Shown here piece by piece: positions 1 through 11,400 of a stretch of DNA of 64,000 nt (within the stretch, counting starts at the first letter, position 1; the number at the start of each line of letters is the position of its first letter). The stretch is taken from contig OX392527.1 of NCBI GenBank assembly GCA_947623455.1, forward strand, positions 48,528,401 to 48,592,400, read 5' to 3'. The notes beneath the pieces were generated by a model. It was not told the origin of the DNA. It ran no database searches and saw only the letters and a program-made list of their open reading frames with translations. A program made the position numbers and the translations under genes. This DNA is from Mimachlamys varia. Taxonomy: Eukaryota; Mollusca; Bivalvia; Pectinida; Pectinidae.

Positions 1-90
1 GTTGTTGCTGTTAAATCACCTAGATGTCCAGATGTCTGTATACTAAACAGCTCTAACCACTGACGAGATTATACATTTTGCCTCTCGAAC

Positions 91-481
91 TTAAAGGCCC
101 AATATACGTAGCTTTAGGAAATTTCTCGTGATTCTGAACAATTCTGAAAAAAACCAGTTGATAACCATGCAAAAATAAGCCTAAAACGAAGTAAACCCGA
201 GCGGTAACTAACAAGAAAGTCTTGACAGAAAAATCCAAAGAATTGAAAATAATTTAGGTGGGGCCCACTTCAACAACAAGCCGAAGTTAGAAGACGTTTC
301 AAAATTGACGCGTGTTTACAAATACCGAGTTTCAACTGCTGCTGTACCGGTAACCGCGTAAGAATTCATCTTGAATATTGCTGATATCAGTTAATCTTAA
401 CTAAATCTATAAAGATATAAAGTTTTTAGGCTTGATTTTCGCTTCAAGACTTGCCGAAAGTTACGTATATTGGGCCTTTAA
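91..481. repeat. TTAA-flanked terminal-inverted-repeat element (MITE-like)
   Basis: A 24-nt left end starting AGGCCCAATATACGTA (95-118) is repeated in inverted orientation at 454-477, 22 of 24 positions matching. Both ends abut TTAA (91-94 and 478-481), the target duplication typical of piggyBac-type elements. The interior of about 335 bp has no credible coding frame, so this would be a non-autonomous copy. It lies upstream of exon 4a of gene 1, presumably in the preceding intron. Confidence 0.6.
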
Positions 482-528
482 CGCGATGCACAAGCTTTTA
501 CTAAAAATTGAATAATATGTTTTGATAG

Positions 529-627
529 GACTATTTATGGGAAGACGCAGACGACAAGCCTCTCAGTGTCCCCACTGTGATCAGATTAACACTGACAAGA
601 TGACGTCAATGGATGTGATGCGTACAG
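529..627 (+). CDS. Gene 1 exon 4a (furin site and CX2C)
   Basis: The exon is preceded by TTTTGATAG and followed by the donor GTGAGT. It is 99 nt, phase 1 to phase 1, so it adds exactly 33 codons and can be included, skipped or doubled without a frameshift. It encodes GLFMGRRRRQASQCPHC plus a helical tail. It differs from exon 4b at only a few positions (Met versus Glu after GLF, Lys versus Thr after NTD). Confidence 0.8.
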
Positions 628-3600
628 GTGAGTTGTCAATTAGAAGACCAATAGACAAATACAAAAAATATGTACAGCAGAACCTCGGTACTTCGGAGTA
701 CTTTGTCGGTCCCGGCCAAGCATTACACTAGCATTCAAACTCACGTAACTCGAATACTCGGATAATTCGAAGTTTTCCTATAGTCCCATTAAGTTAGAGA
801 TAACAACGAGATAGTTATAATAAGGATGATGTAATGGTTTGGCAAATACGATAATCAAATAATGGTCCTGACATAACAAAGATAACCTTGGGAATAGAAG
901 CGCACCATTTTTATATACTGTTAGTGTGTTTATTGTTGTGATGGCAATAATGTCATTTAAAGTCTACTATCCAGAGTGACAACGTCAAAAAAGAGATGAT
1001 GGAACATTAAAACCGGTAGTAAATTGATTGACATTTTTTGTAGTAAGAACAGTTTTATTCTTTTGATATCACGATAAAGGCACCGTAACTATTTATGTTT
1101 TTTTACTTTCAATTCTTTTTATCTCAACACTTGATCTCCTGTTTATAGCTGAATTATTGAATTAGCAGTTTCTGGTGTTGGTCATCACTATTATGCAGTC
1201 TAAACAGCATTTTAAGGAGTTTTTTTCATATTCTTTCGCAATGCAGGATACTTAATTTTATAATTTTACAATCGCAATAACATTGAAATATGTTTAATTC
1301 GTGAAATGATCATTCATTCGTTTGCTACATATTCGTTTTTAAGCTGAAACTAGCATTACTGACTCGATTTATGTTGATTTTTTTAAGTTTGCGGACAAGC
1401 ATATGTGAACAATGTTGCGCAAGTTTCTACTTAAAATTGAATAATACGTTTTGATAGGACTATTTGAGGGAAGACGCAGACGACAAGCCTCTCAGTGTCC
1501 CCACTGTGACCAGATTAACACTGACACTATGACGTCAATGGATGTGATGCGTACAGGTGAGTTGTCAATTAGAAGACCAATAGACAAATACAACATATGT
1601 ACAGCAGAACCTCGATATCTCGAATTCGTATAACACGAAGTACTTTGTCGGTCCCGGCCAAGTTTTACAATAACATTCAAACTCACGTAACTCAAATACT
1701 CGGATAGCTCGAAGTTGCACCTATGGTCCCATCAACTTCGAGATAACGAGATAGTTATAATAAGAATGTTGTTATGGCTTTGGCAAATACGATCAAATAA
1801 TGACCCTGCTTTCAACACATAACAAAGATAATAGTGCATCATTTTGATGTATTGTTAAATGTATTTATCACATTTCTGCAGGTAGTTTTTTGTAATAAGA
1901 ACATGTTTTTTATTCGTTAGATATCACAATAAAGGCACCGTAACTGTTTATGTTTTTTCCCCAATTCTTTAAATCTCAACACTTGACCTCCTGTTTATCT
2001 GAATGATTAAATTAGTAGTTTCTGGTGTTGGTCATCACCGTTATGCAGTCTAAACAACATTTTATGTGTTTTTCATATTCTTATTGCAATGCAGGATACT
2101 TAAATTTTACAATCGTAATAACATTGAAATATGTTTAATTCGTGAAATGATAATTCATTCGTTTGCTACTTATTCATTTTAAATAAGAAACACATGTTGA
2201 TGTCTCGACCTATGTTATTATTTTATTCAAGTTTGCGGACAAGCTTATGTAAACAACGTTGCACAGTACAGGAAGATGGCGATCATAAACCAACTAATCC
2301 ATGTCGACAAAAAACCTGTAATTACCAAGGTAAGTTATGGCCTAAGGTGAATATCTTAATTCAGTTTATTGTGACAGATGTCTAAGTATGCTTTTTTGTT
2401 GATTTTGTTTCTAATTTTCTTCAGTACAATTTGTCATTAGCTGTTTTATGCGATATACAGGTGTCAGTTTCAAATGGTATCGTATTGCATTATATAGCGA
2501 CAAGTGAAGGATAACGTAACACACACATACGCTAACAATGAAATTAGCGAAATTAAGGGCATTTGACGGCAAAACCTATGTTGCATTTTCTTTCAACATC
2601 ATTTGTCAACGATGAACGTTTTTGTTATGGTAAGCTTAATTGGATAAACGTATCGTGAAGTCAAATTAAAAATCATTATAATGTGTTCACAAAAATACTT
2701 TCGATTTGGCGTTATGTTATAGTAATTATGTTTTATATCTGAGCGTGTCTGATGGCTTTGTATATGTTTTTCTTCAGTTTGAGAATCATTTAAACAGCTT
2801 AGTTTCATCATATTTAGGGGGTTTACACGTTTTGCAAGTAATGTTTACGTAAAAATGGAGACCGATTGACCTCAAACGATTCTTTTATTCTTCTTCATGT
2901 ATTTTCAAACCATCTTTCTCTATTTGTAACTATCTGAGAAAGAACCTTTATTTTTAGAAACGCTCATCAATAAAGTTGTTCACTTAAGGATGTACACCTC
3001 TGAGAAGTCAAAATTTTCCTGTATCAAACTTTTTTTCTAATATATAGTTTTGGATAAGGGAGTTTAAGGCAAGGCAGAAAATGCAAAGATAATGCTATGT
3101 CAGCGTGCTCGTTTTTGTGCTATGATCGGTCAGAGATACCAATATGACATAATAAGGGATTTTAAGTCAAATTTTTAGTTTCGACCAATTGCATGACATT
3201 TTCATACAATATCTTCCGAATTGATAATTCGAAATGTATGAATGTTTGCAGAAATGACAAAAATATTGTTTTCTTTTAAGTTATGGAAGTAAAATTTCTC
3301 TAACTTAATATTTTTACTCGGGAAAGCAATTTGAGTTACCCATACCCCTTATTTTTAATGAGAAAATCCTCATTTTTTCACCATTTTTTGCAGATTTAAC
3401 GCTTAATTAAAAAAAGTTCTGATATCAAACTTTTTACAATATTTGGCGGATGATAAGTAAATGGGTTTCTCTTTCTAAAATCATCAGAAAAATGGGGAGT
3501 TAGTGTGCTTAATTTTTTGTCCCTTTATTATTTGTGTTATTTTTCACAGTTTTGGGTTCAAAAATAAAAACTGCTCCAGTTACACTAAGTATATGAAAAA

Positions 3601-5643
3601 AATACAAAAATTGTATAATTATCTTCTTTGTATCATACTGTTTCTATAGAGTTGAACATTATAAAGTTGTACAGCAAAAATTAGCTTGCTATAATTAGAA
3701 ATGGCTAAGCACTGATGTTTTTAAGAGATCGATCTAGCATCAAAATGGTGATTTTTTTTTTAAATTCACGTAAAAAAATCTTCAAGCAACAGACACTTAT
3801 AGTTTTGAATCAATTTTCAGATGCATATATGCTATTAAAATTGATCATGCTTTCTTCATTATAACATAAAATCTTTAAATGAGACATAAACGAGACTTGA
3901 ACGTGACTGAAACCTCACAAGAGTACTTCCTTAAGTCTTTCGTACAATTTCAAATACAAATATGATTTGTTCGATGGTACACTTTTGTGTTGCATCATCT
4001 CGTATTTATTAAACAAAAGTAAACGGAAGAGATGCATCGAATAGGGGTGTATTTTTTATATTTGCAGTTTTGTCTCAGTGTGCATTTAAATTGTTGCTTT
4101 AACTGGATATATTAGATATATATTAATTTTGTCTGTGACTTATTATATTTTCTGTGTCAGTATTTTAGCTTCAACGGATTTCCGCTTTTTCAATAATACA
4201 GTAATTACGAATATTCTGTGCATAAATTTAACAGTTATTACGAATATCCTCTGTATAACTTCAACAGTTATTACGAATATGTTCTGTATCCTTCACATTT
4301 TCTCAGTCAACATATTACAGAAATGACGAATATTCTCTTAATGAGTATTACAGCTACTATAAAACATTACAATTATGACGAATTAGCTCTGTATGAATAT
4401 CAACAGGTACAATGCATATTTTATGTATCAATATTACAGTTACAATAATAAGTCTATTTCTTCATTTATAATATACGAATGATGCGTACTAGTGAGTTGT
4501 CAATATTAGAAGACCAATAGACAAATAAAAAGACCATGAACAGTAGAACCTCGTTATCTTGATCTCGTATAATTCGAAGACCCTGCTTAGTTTGAAGTGC
4601 TTTGAGTTTGCTTATTAGTGTGCTTACTTGTTGTGATGACAATGATGACTCGGTTCTCATTTTGAGGACTGATGCTTACTTGGATGTGACCAAGATTTAC
4701 ATGGCGGGTGTCGTCGATGAAGTAGAAAACGCTTACTCTTCCGGAGCACCTGGTCATATTCTCTTGTGCTTTAACTAGAGTCTTCATGTAAATCTTTCCT
4801 TTTTTCCTATTTTGCCTCTAGTTTAATCGATTTTGAGATCGGATTATGCTTTTGTTGACGCTTTGGTATTCCCTGATTTCCCCCATGTATCAATATTGCA
4901 ATTGATACGAATATTCTATAAACAATTTTACAGGTGTTAGAAATATTTTTCGTTTTAATATTGCTAGTACTTCGAGTATTCTTTAACAATTTTCCAATAA
5001 TTACAAATATATACTATGTAATAAAAACACCGGCTTACGAATATTTTCTGAATTGAGATTTCAGTTATATTAAAAAATGCAAACGTGTGCACTAAGTTTT
5101 GTTTATCATAAAGTAATTTTTCAGTATATACATGCATATTGTGTTTCCATATGTATTTATTATAATATATTTCAAATATCTCTTTATCAATTATTTCATA
5201 CGACGATACTCAAAATAAAACAATTTTCCCCTATATATTAATTTCATGATAAGTTGAGTATGGCCTTTTATAAGTATATCGTTTTTTAACGACTCTGTTC
5301 CTTTATATCATTAAATATATGCATATAGCTAAACAATACACGTATATGTCTATGAACGTGCCTATAACATTACAATTAGATGAATAAGTGTCTGGAATTT
5401 CTACAACTCGTATACATGTATGCAGTTGTCACGCGTGTCATTTTTTCATTTCAGGTGACGTTCATGAGGAAAGATGCTGTCAATAAACTGTTGGAAGGTG
5501 TAGCTACAGCATCACCCTTCGCTGTCACTTATACCGACGGAACGACCTTAGAAATCCTCAAATCTGACAGCGTTCTAGATCTACTGCATCCTAACCAGAC
5601 TTTGGCCGAGGAACTAGCTAAGGAAATATGGGACATGATATAA
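529..5643 (+). CDS. Gene 1: clusterin-like secreted protein, 3' part (exons 4-6)
   Basis: Only the C-terminal exons are in the window; the signal peptide and exons 2-3 must lie to the left. Exon 4 is present twice (529-627 and 1458-1556), exon 5 is 2232-2329, exon 6 is 5455-5643 with TAA at 5641. Exon 4 encodes GLF, then GRRRRQAS (a furin-type site), then CPHC. Exon 5 encodes VCGQAYVNNVAQ and ends KKPVITK. Exon 6 is a 62-residue domain with FAVTYTDG in a predicted strand and an acidic C-terminal helix (ELAKEIWDMI). All junctions are GT-AG with phases 1, 1, 0, as in the neighbouring paralogues. AATAAA at 5887 gives a short 3' UTR. I infer a role as a secreted, furin-cut, two-chain chaperone/lipid-binding type protein by analogy with clusterin; the exact function is unknown. 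Confidence 0.75.
1388..1434 (+). pseudogene. Truncated duplicate of exon 5 in gene 1
   Basis: After a pyrimidine-rich tract ending TTTTTTTAAG the sequence matches the start of exon 5 (TTTGCGGACAAGC), encoding VCGQAYVNNVAQ in the same phase. It then fuses to intron-type sequence like that before exon 4a, reaching TAA at 1432. No 5' splice site follows. It is a by-product of the roughly 0.93-kb tandem duplication that copied exon 4. If spliced to exon 4a it would give a truncated end (VST-stop). Confidence 0.7.
1458..1556 (+). CDS. Gene 1 exon 4b (duplicate of exon 4a)
   Basis: This exon has the same 99-nt length, acceptor context (GATAG), donor (GTGAGT) and phase as exon 4a, located 929 bp downstream. 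It encodes GLFEGRRRRQASQCPHC. The following intron is also homologous to that after 4a. Splicing to the intact exon 5 at 2232 is in frame. Whether 4a and 4b are used alternatively or in series cannot be told from DNA. Confidence 0.8.
2330..5454. other. Gene 1 intron 5 (3.1 kb)
   Basis: AT-rich intron between exons 5 and 6, with donor GTAAGT and acceptor TTTCAG. It holds three direct copies of a 33-bp unit containing ACAGTTATTACGAATAT (4198-4296), degenerate TACGAATAT pieces further on, and one family A dispersed repeat (4600-4885). I see no coding exon in it. Confidence 0.6.
4600..4885 (+). repeat. Dispersed repeat family A, copy in gene 1 intron
   Basis: The copy runs from a GAGTTTGCTTATTAGTGTGC-like 5' part, through the core GGCGGGTGTCGTCGATGAAG and TCTTCCGGAGCACCTGGTC, to the 3' part TTTGTTGACGCTTTGGTATT. 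About fifteen copies of this family occur in the window. The core is the best-preserved part. No terminal inverted repeats or poly(A) tail were found, so its class is unknown. Confidence 0.7.
5455..5643 (+). CDS. Gene 1 terminal exon 6
   Basis: Begins in phase 0 directly after TTTCAG and ends at TAA 5641-5643. The 62 residues form the family's C-terminal domain: a VTF strand, a FAVTYTDG strand, an LDLLHPNQT turn carrying an NQT sequon, and the helix ELAKEIWDMI. The length equals that of gene 5 (62) and is shorter than genes 2, 3 and 6 (68-69). Confidence 0.85.
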   Translation: MTFMRKDAVNKLLEGVATASPFAVTYTDGTTLEILKSDSVLDLLHPNQTLAEELAKEIWDMI

Positions 5644-6469
5644 ACATTGTATATACTTGTTTAGTCTATAAATAACACAGCTTAATTACATAATATTTCG
5701 CAATTAAATTACATGTCATGCATGCATGAGTTGTTACGGTTTGACCTTGTATTCACTCATATGTGTGGTTACATGAAAATTAGCTTTGGATATTTTTTTG
5801 GGCATGCAGTAAGACTCCCTTTAATATTCAGAATAATAATTTTGTTGATATTTTTTTTTATTATAATCATTATTTCTTAATATCTCAATAAAGTTGTAAT
5901 AAAAGTGTTTTTTTGGTGTGTCATGTATCTTTATTTCATAATCGGATATGAGTTTAAAATATGAATTGTCCAAACTAAGAATCCTTCTAGCCTGTTTATA
6001 ATTTGAATATGTAATATTACGCAGCAGGCTGAAACTCTATTTATGCATATATGTACTGTATGTCACAATCTTATCTTTAATAGAAATCACGCAAATGATC
6101 TTTCTTATTAGTTACAGTTTTATAATTCTATTCAATAAATGAACCCACTTTATGCTAATTTCTTAGATACGCTATTGTTGAATTGACACTTAACTTTTTG
6201 TGGTTGAATATTAATTAATCTTCATTAAACACATCAGTTTTTTTTGTAGAAAGATGAGAATACTAATTTTAAGAAGATTTGTTTTTAAATCTGAAAGATT
6301 TATGATATATTTTGTGATATATGTAAGTAATATTAATTTTTATAGATATTAATTAATTTTGTTTCTAATTCGAGTTGACTGAAGATTTACGAGCTATGGG
6401 ATATTTTTACAGGTGAATGAACTTGACCATAATATGTAGAAATTATCAGACACATTGGTTTGGAATATA

Positions 6470-7420
6470 GATGTTTTTGAGCATGCTCATTAATGTGATC
6501 GGTTCTCACTTTTAGAACTTGATGTTTACTTGGATGTTACAAAGATTCAGATGGCGGGTGTCGTCGATGAATCAGAAGACGCTTACTCTTCCGGAACACC
6601 CGGTCTTATTCTCTTGTACTTTTACTAGGGTCTCCATTTAAATCTATTCTTTGTTCATATTTTGCCCATGGTTTAATCGATTTTGAGTTAGGATAATGAT
6701 TTTGTTAACGCTTTGGTATCCTCTTATTTATTTAAATGACTTGAAATTTACTTGGATGTGAAAAAGATTTACATGGCGGGTGTCGTCGATGAAGCAGAAG
6801 ATGCTTACTCTTCCGGAACACATGGTCTGATTATTCTGTACGTTTACAAGGGTCTCCATGTAAATCTTTCCTTTGTTTTTATTTTGTATGTTAAGTAAGT
6901 GGAAGCAATTCAATCAAAGAGGTTAATAATCGTGAACTCATTGAGAAATATTTTGTATCATTGTTTTATATAAAGGGGACGTTTTTGAATATGCCCATTA
7001 GTGTGTCATGTTTTTACGCTATCATTACCTCAGTTCTCGTTTTTTGACCACCTGATATTTACTTCGATATGACATAGATTTACATGGCATGTGTCGTCAA
7101 TGAAGCAGAAGACCTTTACCCTTCCGAAACAAATTGTATTATTCCCTGGCACCTTTTCAAGTGTCTCCGTGTAAATCTTTCCTTTGTTCATACTTAAAAG
7201 TTAAATCGAATTTGTGATAGGTAATTCTGATCTTTCAAGAAACAACATATTTATGTAACCGGATATTGAATACAACATACGCTTATTCGATAGATGCTCT
7301 TTACGAGAGTCTTCATGTGAAACTTTCCTTTGTTTCTATTTTCCCCCTAGTTTAATCGATTTTGAGTTCGGATTATGGTTTTGTTGACGCTTTGGTATTC
7401 TCTGATTTTTTTATATTGCA
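6470..7420 (+). repeat. Cluster of four family A repeats
   Basis: Four partial or full copies lie head to tail: 6470-6735, 6737-6890 (starting inside the element), 6976-7200 (most diverged) and 7300-7420 (3' part only). Each of the first three has the GTGTCGTC and CTTACTCTTCCGG-type core. Different truncation points argue for independent insertions or nested rearrangement. Confidence 0.65.
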
Positions 7421-7539
7421 CAACGCCACATTCGCTTATGATCGCCGTTCTATTTTAAAAGACATATTTGCAAGGATGGCAAAGTACGACAGAACATCGC
7501 TTAAATATAAAAAGGTTTTAGCCGGACAATATGTGGAAG

Positions 7540-7915
7540 ATGACGTAACACACATACATACATGCTACACATTTTAAAATTATCAATAAATACAGTATGC
7601 CGAAAACAATGCACTATACAACTATTTCGTACTTCTAGGACTCGTCAGTGATGCTAGGGGCCAAAAAGTGGGAATAGAAATTTTCTAAACTAATGTAGAA
7701 GTAGAAGGGTCAGGTGCGTAAACCTCTCTAATTTATGAATTTAGAAAAAAATAGTACTGTATAAGTCGTTTACTACAAAAGTGTGTATATTATGAACCAT
7801 GCCACTACTCAAATTAGATACCTGTGGCTATGGAGGCTCAAGCAAACCTCGAGGACTGAAATATCCACCAGCAGAGTCTACCACCTTGTATCCTGAAAGA
7901 TGACGTAACACACCT
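7540..7915 (+). repeat. Dispersed repeat family B copy
   Basis: Recognised by GATGACGTAACACACA at the start, ACAGTATGCCGAAAA, CTAGGGGCCAAAA, GGGTCAGGTGCG, CTGTGGCTATGGAGGCTC and AGATGACGTAACACAC at the end. About ten copies occur in the window, some in reverse. There is no credible coding frame. Confidence 0.7.
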
Positions 7916-8468
7916 TGAAACACTATGGTTTTAAATCTATCTGAATAGATATTTGAGAGCAATTTAAAATCGTAATTAAATCAAATCGACTATGCATAGT
8001 TCATCAAAATCAATAAAAAATGAGTTCTAGTTGATATTACTGTTATAATGAATGCATATGCTGATGTTTTACATGACATGGACCGACATTCATGAGTAAA
8101 GGTATAAGAAATAAGAAATAATAAAAAGCCAATAACAATAAAACTACATTAACATTGGCAATTAGAAGTGTGTCCGTTGACGTGTATTTTGTACCAAATG
8201 TCTTGCCTCCAAAGTAAGTGAAGAACACACACACACAGCCATTGCACTAACATGTATATGGATCCTCAGATTGCACTTGATACATGTATGTGTATGCTCT
8301 TATTTAAGGTAAACACCACAGCCACATTAATCATGCAATCAAAAGTGTTCCCTAAAACATCATGTCACGTTTGCATATATATTATATTCATTAATTCGAA
8401 TATCCAATTATCTCGTCTTCCATCTCTCCCTATGTGTTGGTGTTACCGTATCAGGACGGACGGTCATT

Positions 8469-11400
8469 ATGTTCTTAATATTATGGGTTATCGTCTTGTT
8501 ATTGAACTGTTTCGGCTCAGCTGTGAAGGACCGACAAAGTAAGTATGAAATATAGTGATATCATATATTTCGAGATTTCGAAAAGTCATTTGGCAAGTTA
8601 TAGAGCTGTCTGAGACACAAGTTGTTTAAAACATGACATTGAGAAATGTAACCGACTTATTTATGTGAAAACATCATAAGGTTAAGAGGTCTTTGTAATA
8701 AAGAAAATTCATCTACCCAACATATTAAGCATTTAACGTTTATTTAAAGTCATGTTTGTTAATTGTTGCCTGTGCTATGTCATATCATGTTGTGTGACTG
8801 GATCTATATGCCATGATATTAATTATATCTAATAAACGTGTCGATGGGGAAGCACTACCGAGTTTAGATGTATGTACTGGTCTGTACCAAAGTATCCTCT
8901 CTATAATCTAATCTTGTTTAAAACAAGCATTTTCATTGGCTTAAAAAAATATGTTATCAGCTCATTACGTAAAAAATGACGTCGTCGTTTATAATGTCGC
9001 TTTTGATTGGCTGATGCAGCAGCGTAATGATTTGTAAGAGAAAAGAGTCCATCAATAAAGTGAATTTACTCAGGGAATAGATTAAATTATAAGTATTAAT
9101 TCTTAATTACAACTCAAAGGCATACATACCGACTCTCTTGTCATATATATTGACTCTCTTGTCATACAATTTGACTCTCTTGTCATACATTCTGACTCTT
9201 TTGTTATATAAACTGACTCTCTTCTCATACATACGGAATCTCTTGTCATATATACTGACTATCTTGTCATACATACTGAATCTCTTGTCATACAATTTGA
9301 CTCTCTTGTCATACATTCTGACTCTTTTGTTATATAAACTGACTCTCTTCTCATACATACGGAATCTCTTGTCATATATACTGACTATCTTGTCATACAT
9401 ACTGACTAACTTGTCATACATACTGACTAACTTGTCATACATACTGACTCTCTTGTCATACATACTGACTCTCTTGTCATACATACTTACTCTCTTGTCA
9501 TACATACTGACTCTCTTGTCATATATACTGACTCTCTTGTCATACATACTGACTATCTTGTCATACATACTGACTCTCTTGTCATACATACTGACTCTCT
9601 TGTCATACATACTGACTCTCTTGTCATACATACTGACTCTCTTGTCACACATACTGACTATCTTGTCTTACATACTGACTCTCTTGTCATACATACTGAC
9701 TCTCTTATCATATATACTGACTCTCTTGTCATACATATTGACTTTCTTGTCTTACATATTGACTCTCTTGTCATACATACTGACTCTCTTGATATACATA
9801 CTGACTCTCTTGTCATACATTCTGACTCTTTTGTTATATAAACTGACTCTATTGTCATACATACGGAATCTCTTGTCATACATACTGACTATCTTGTCAT
9901 ACATACTGACTCTCTTGTCATACATACTGACTATCTTGTCTTATATACTGACTCTCTTGTCATACATACTGACTATCTTGTCATACATACTGACTCTCTT
10001 GTCATACATACTGACTCTCTTGTCATACATACTGACTCTCTTTTCATACATACTGACTTTCTTGTCTTACATACTGACTCTCTTGTCTTACATACTGACT
10101 CTCTCGTCTTACATACTGACTATCTTGTCATACATACTGACTCTCTTGTCATACATACTTCTCTCTTGTCATACATACTGACTTTCTTATCAAACATACT
10201 GACTCTCTTGTTATATATACTGACTCTCTTGTCACACATACTGACTCTCTTGTCATACATACTGACTCTCTTGATATACATACTGACTAACTTGTCATAC
10301 ATACTGACTCTCTTGTCATACATACTGACTCTATTGTCATACATACTGACTCTCTTGTCATACATACTGACTACCTTGTCATATATACTGACTCTCTTGT
10401 CATACATACTGACTCTCTTGTCATACATACTGATTAACTTGTCATTCATACTGCTCTTGTCATACATACTGACTATCTTGTCATACATACTGACTCTCTT
10501 GTCATACATACTGACTAACTTGTCATACATACTGACTCTCTTGTCATACATACTGACTATCTTGTCATACATACTGACTCTCTTGTCATACATACTGACT
10601 ATCTTGTCATACATACTGACTCTCTTGTCATACATACTGACTCTCTTGTCATACATACTGACTATCTTGTCATACATACTGACTCTCTTGTCATACATAC
10701 TGACTCTCTTGTCATACATACTGACTATCTTGTCATACATACTGACTCTCTTGTCATACATACTGACTCTCTTGTCATACATACTGACTAACTTGTCATA
10801 CATACTGACTCTCTTGATATACATACTGACTCTCTTGTCATACATACTGACTCTCTTGTCATACATACTGACTATCTTGTCATACATACTGACTCTCTTG
10901 TCATACATACTGACTAACTTGTCATTCATACTGCTCTTGTCATACATACTGACTATCTTGTCATACATACTGACTCTCTTGTCATACATACTGACTAACT
11001 TGTCATACATACTGACTCTCTTGTCATACATACTGACCCTCTTGTCATACTTACTGAATTTCTTGTCATATATACTGACTCTCTTGTCATATATACTAAC
11101 TCAATCGCCATACATAATGACTCTTAAGCCATCCATATAGTTTCAAACTTATAGTTTCTCTTGCCATACATATAGTTTCTCTTGCCATACATATAGTTTT
11201 TCTTGTCATACATATAGTTTTTTTCTAAATGTATCTGTATTTCATTTGTTTTAGCTTTAATACATACCGACACGTCAAATAAACTCGATATATATAGTAA
11301 AAAGGCATTTACTTATCAGCTTATACAGAAATATAAATTATCTTGATTAATTTAGTTTAATAACAGACTGTTAATCATCTCTGACTTTGAAAGTAAGAGA

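Larger units (their letters stand above)
5644..8468. other. Intergenic region between genes 1 and 2
   Basis: Contains the 3' UTR of gene 1 with AATAAA at 5887-5892, a cluster of family A repeats (6470-7420) and a family B repeat (7540-7915). No convincing gene was seen. Upstream of the gene 2 ATG there is a pyrimidine-rich stretch ending ACCGTATCAG (8445-8454), which could be the acceptor of a 5'-UTR intron. Confidence 0.55.

Noticed and set aside
9107..11140. Open frames of 181-347 codons on both strands
   Set aside because: They encode only a seven-residue repeat from the 21-bp minisatellite, which is open in several frames because 21 is divisible by three. They lie in an intron.
9121..11140. 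CRISPR array
   Set aside because: Contiguous minisatellite without spacers, in a eukaryotic intron.
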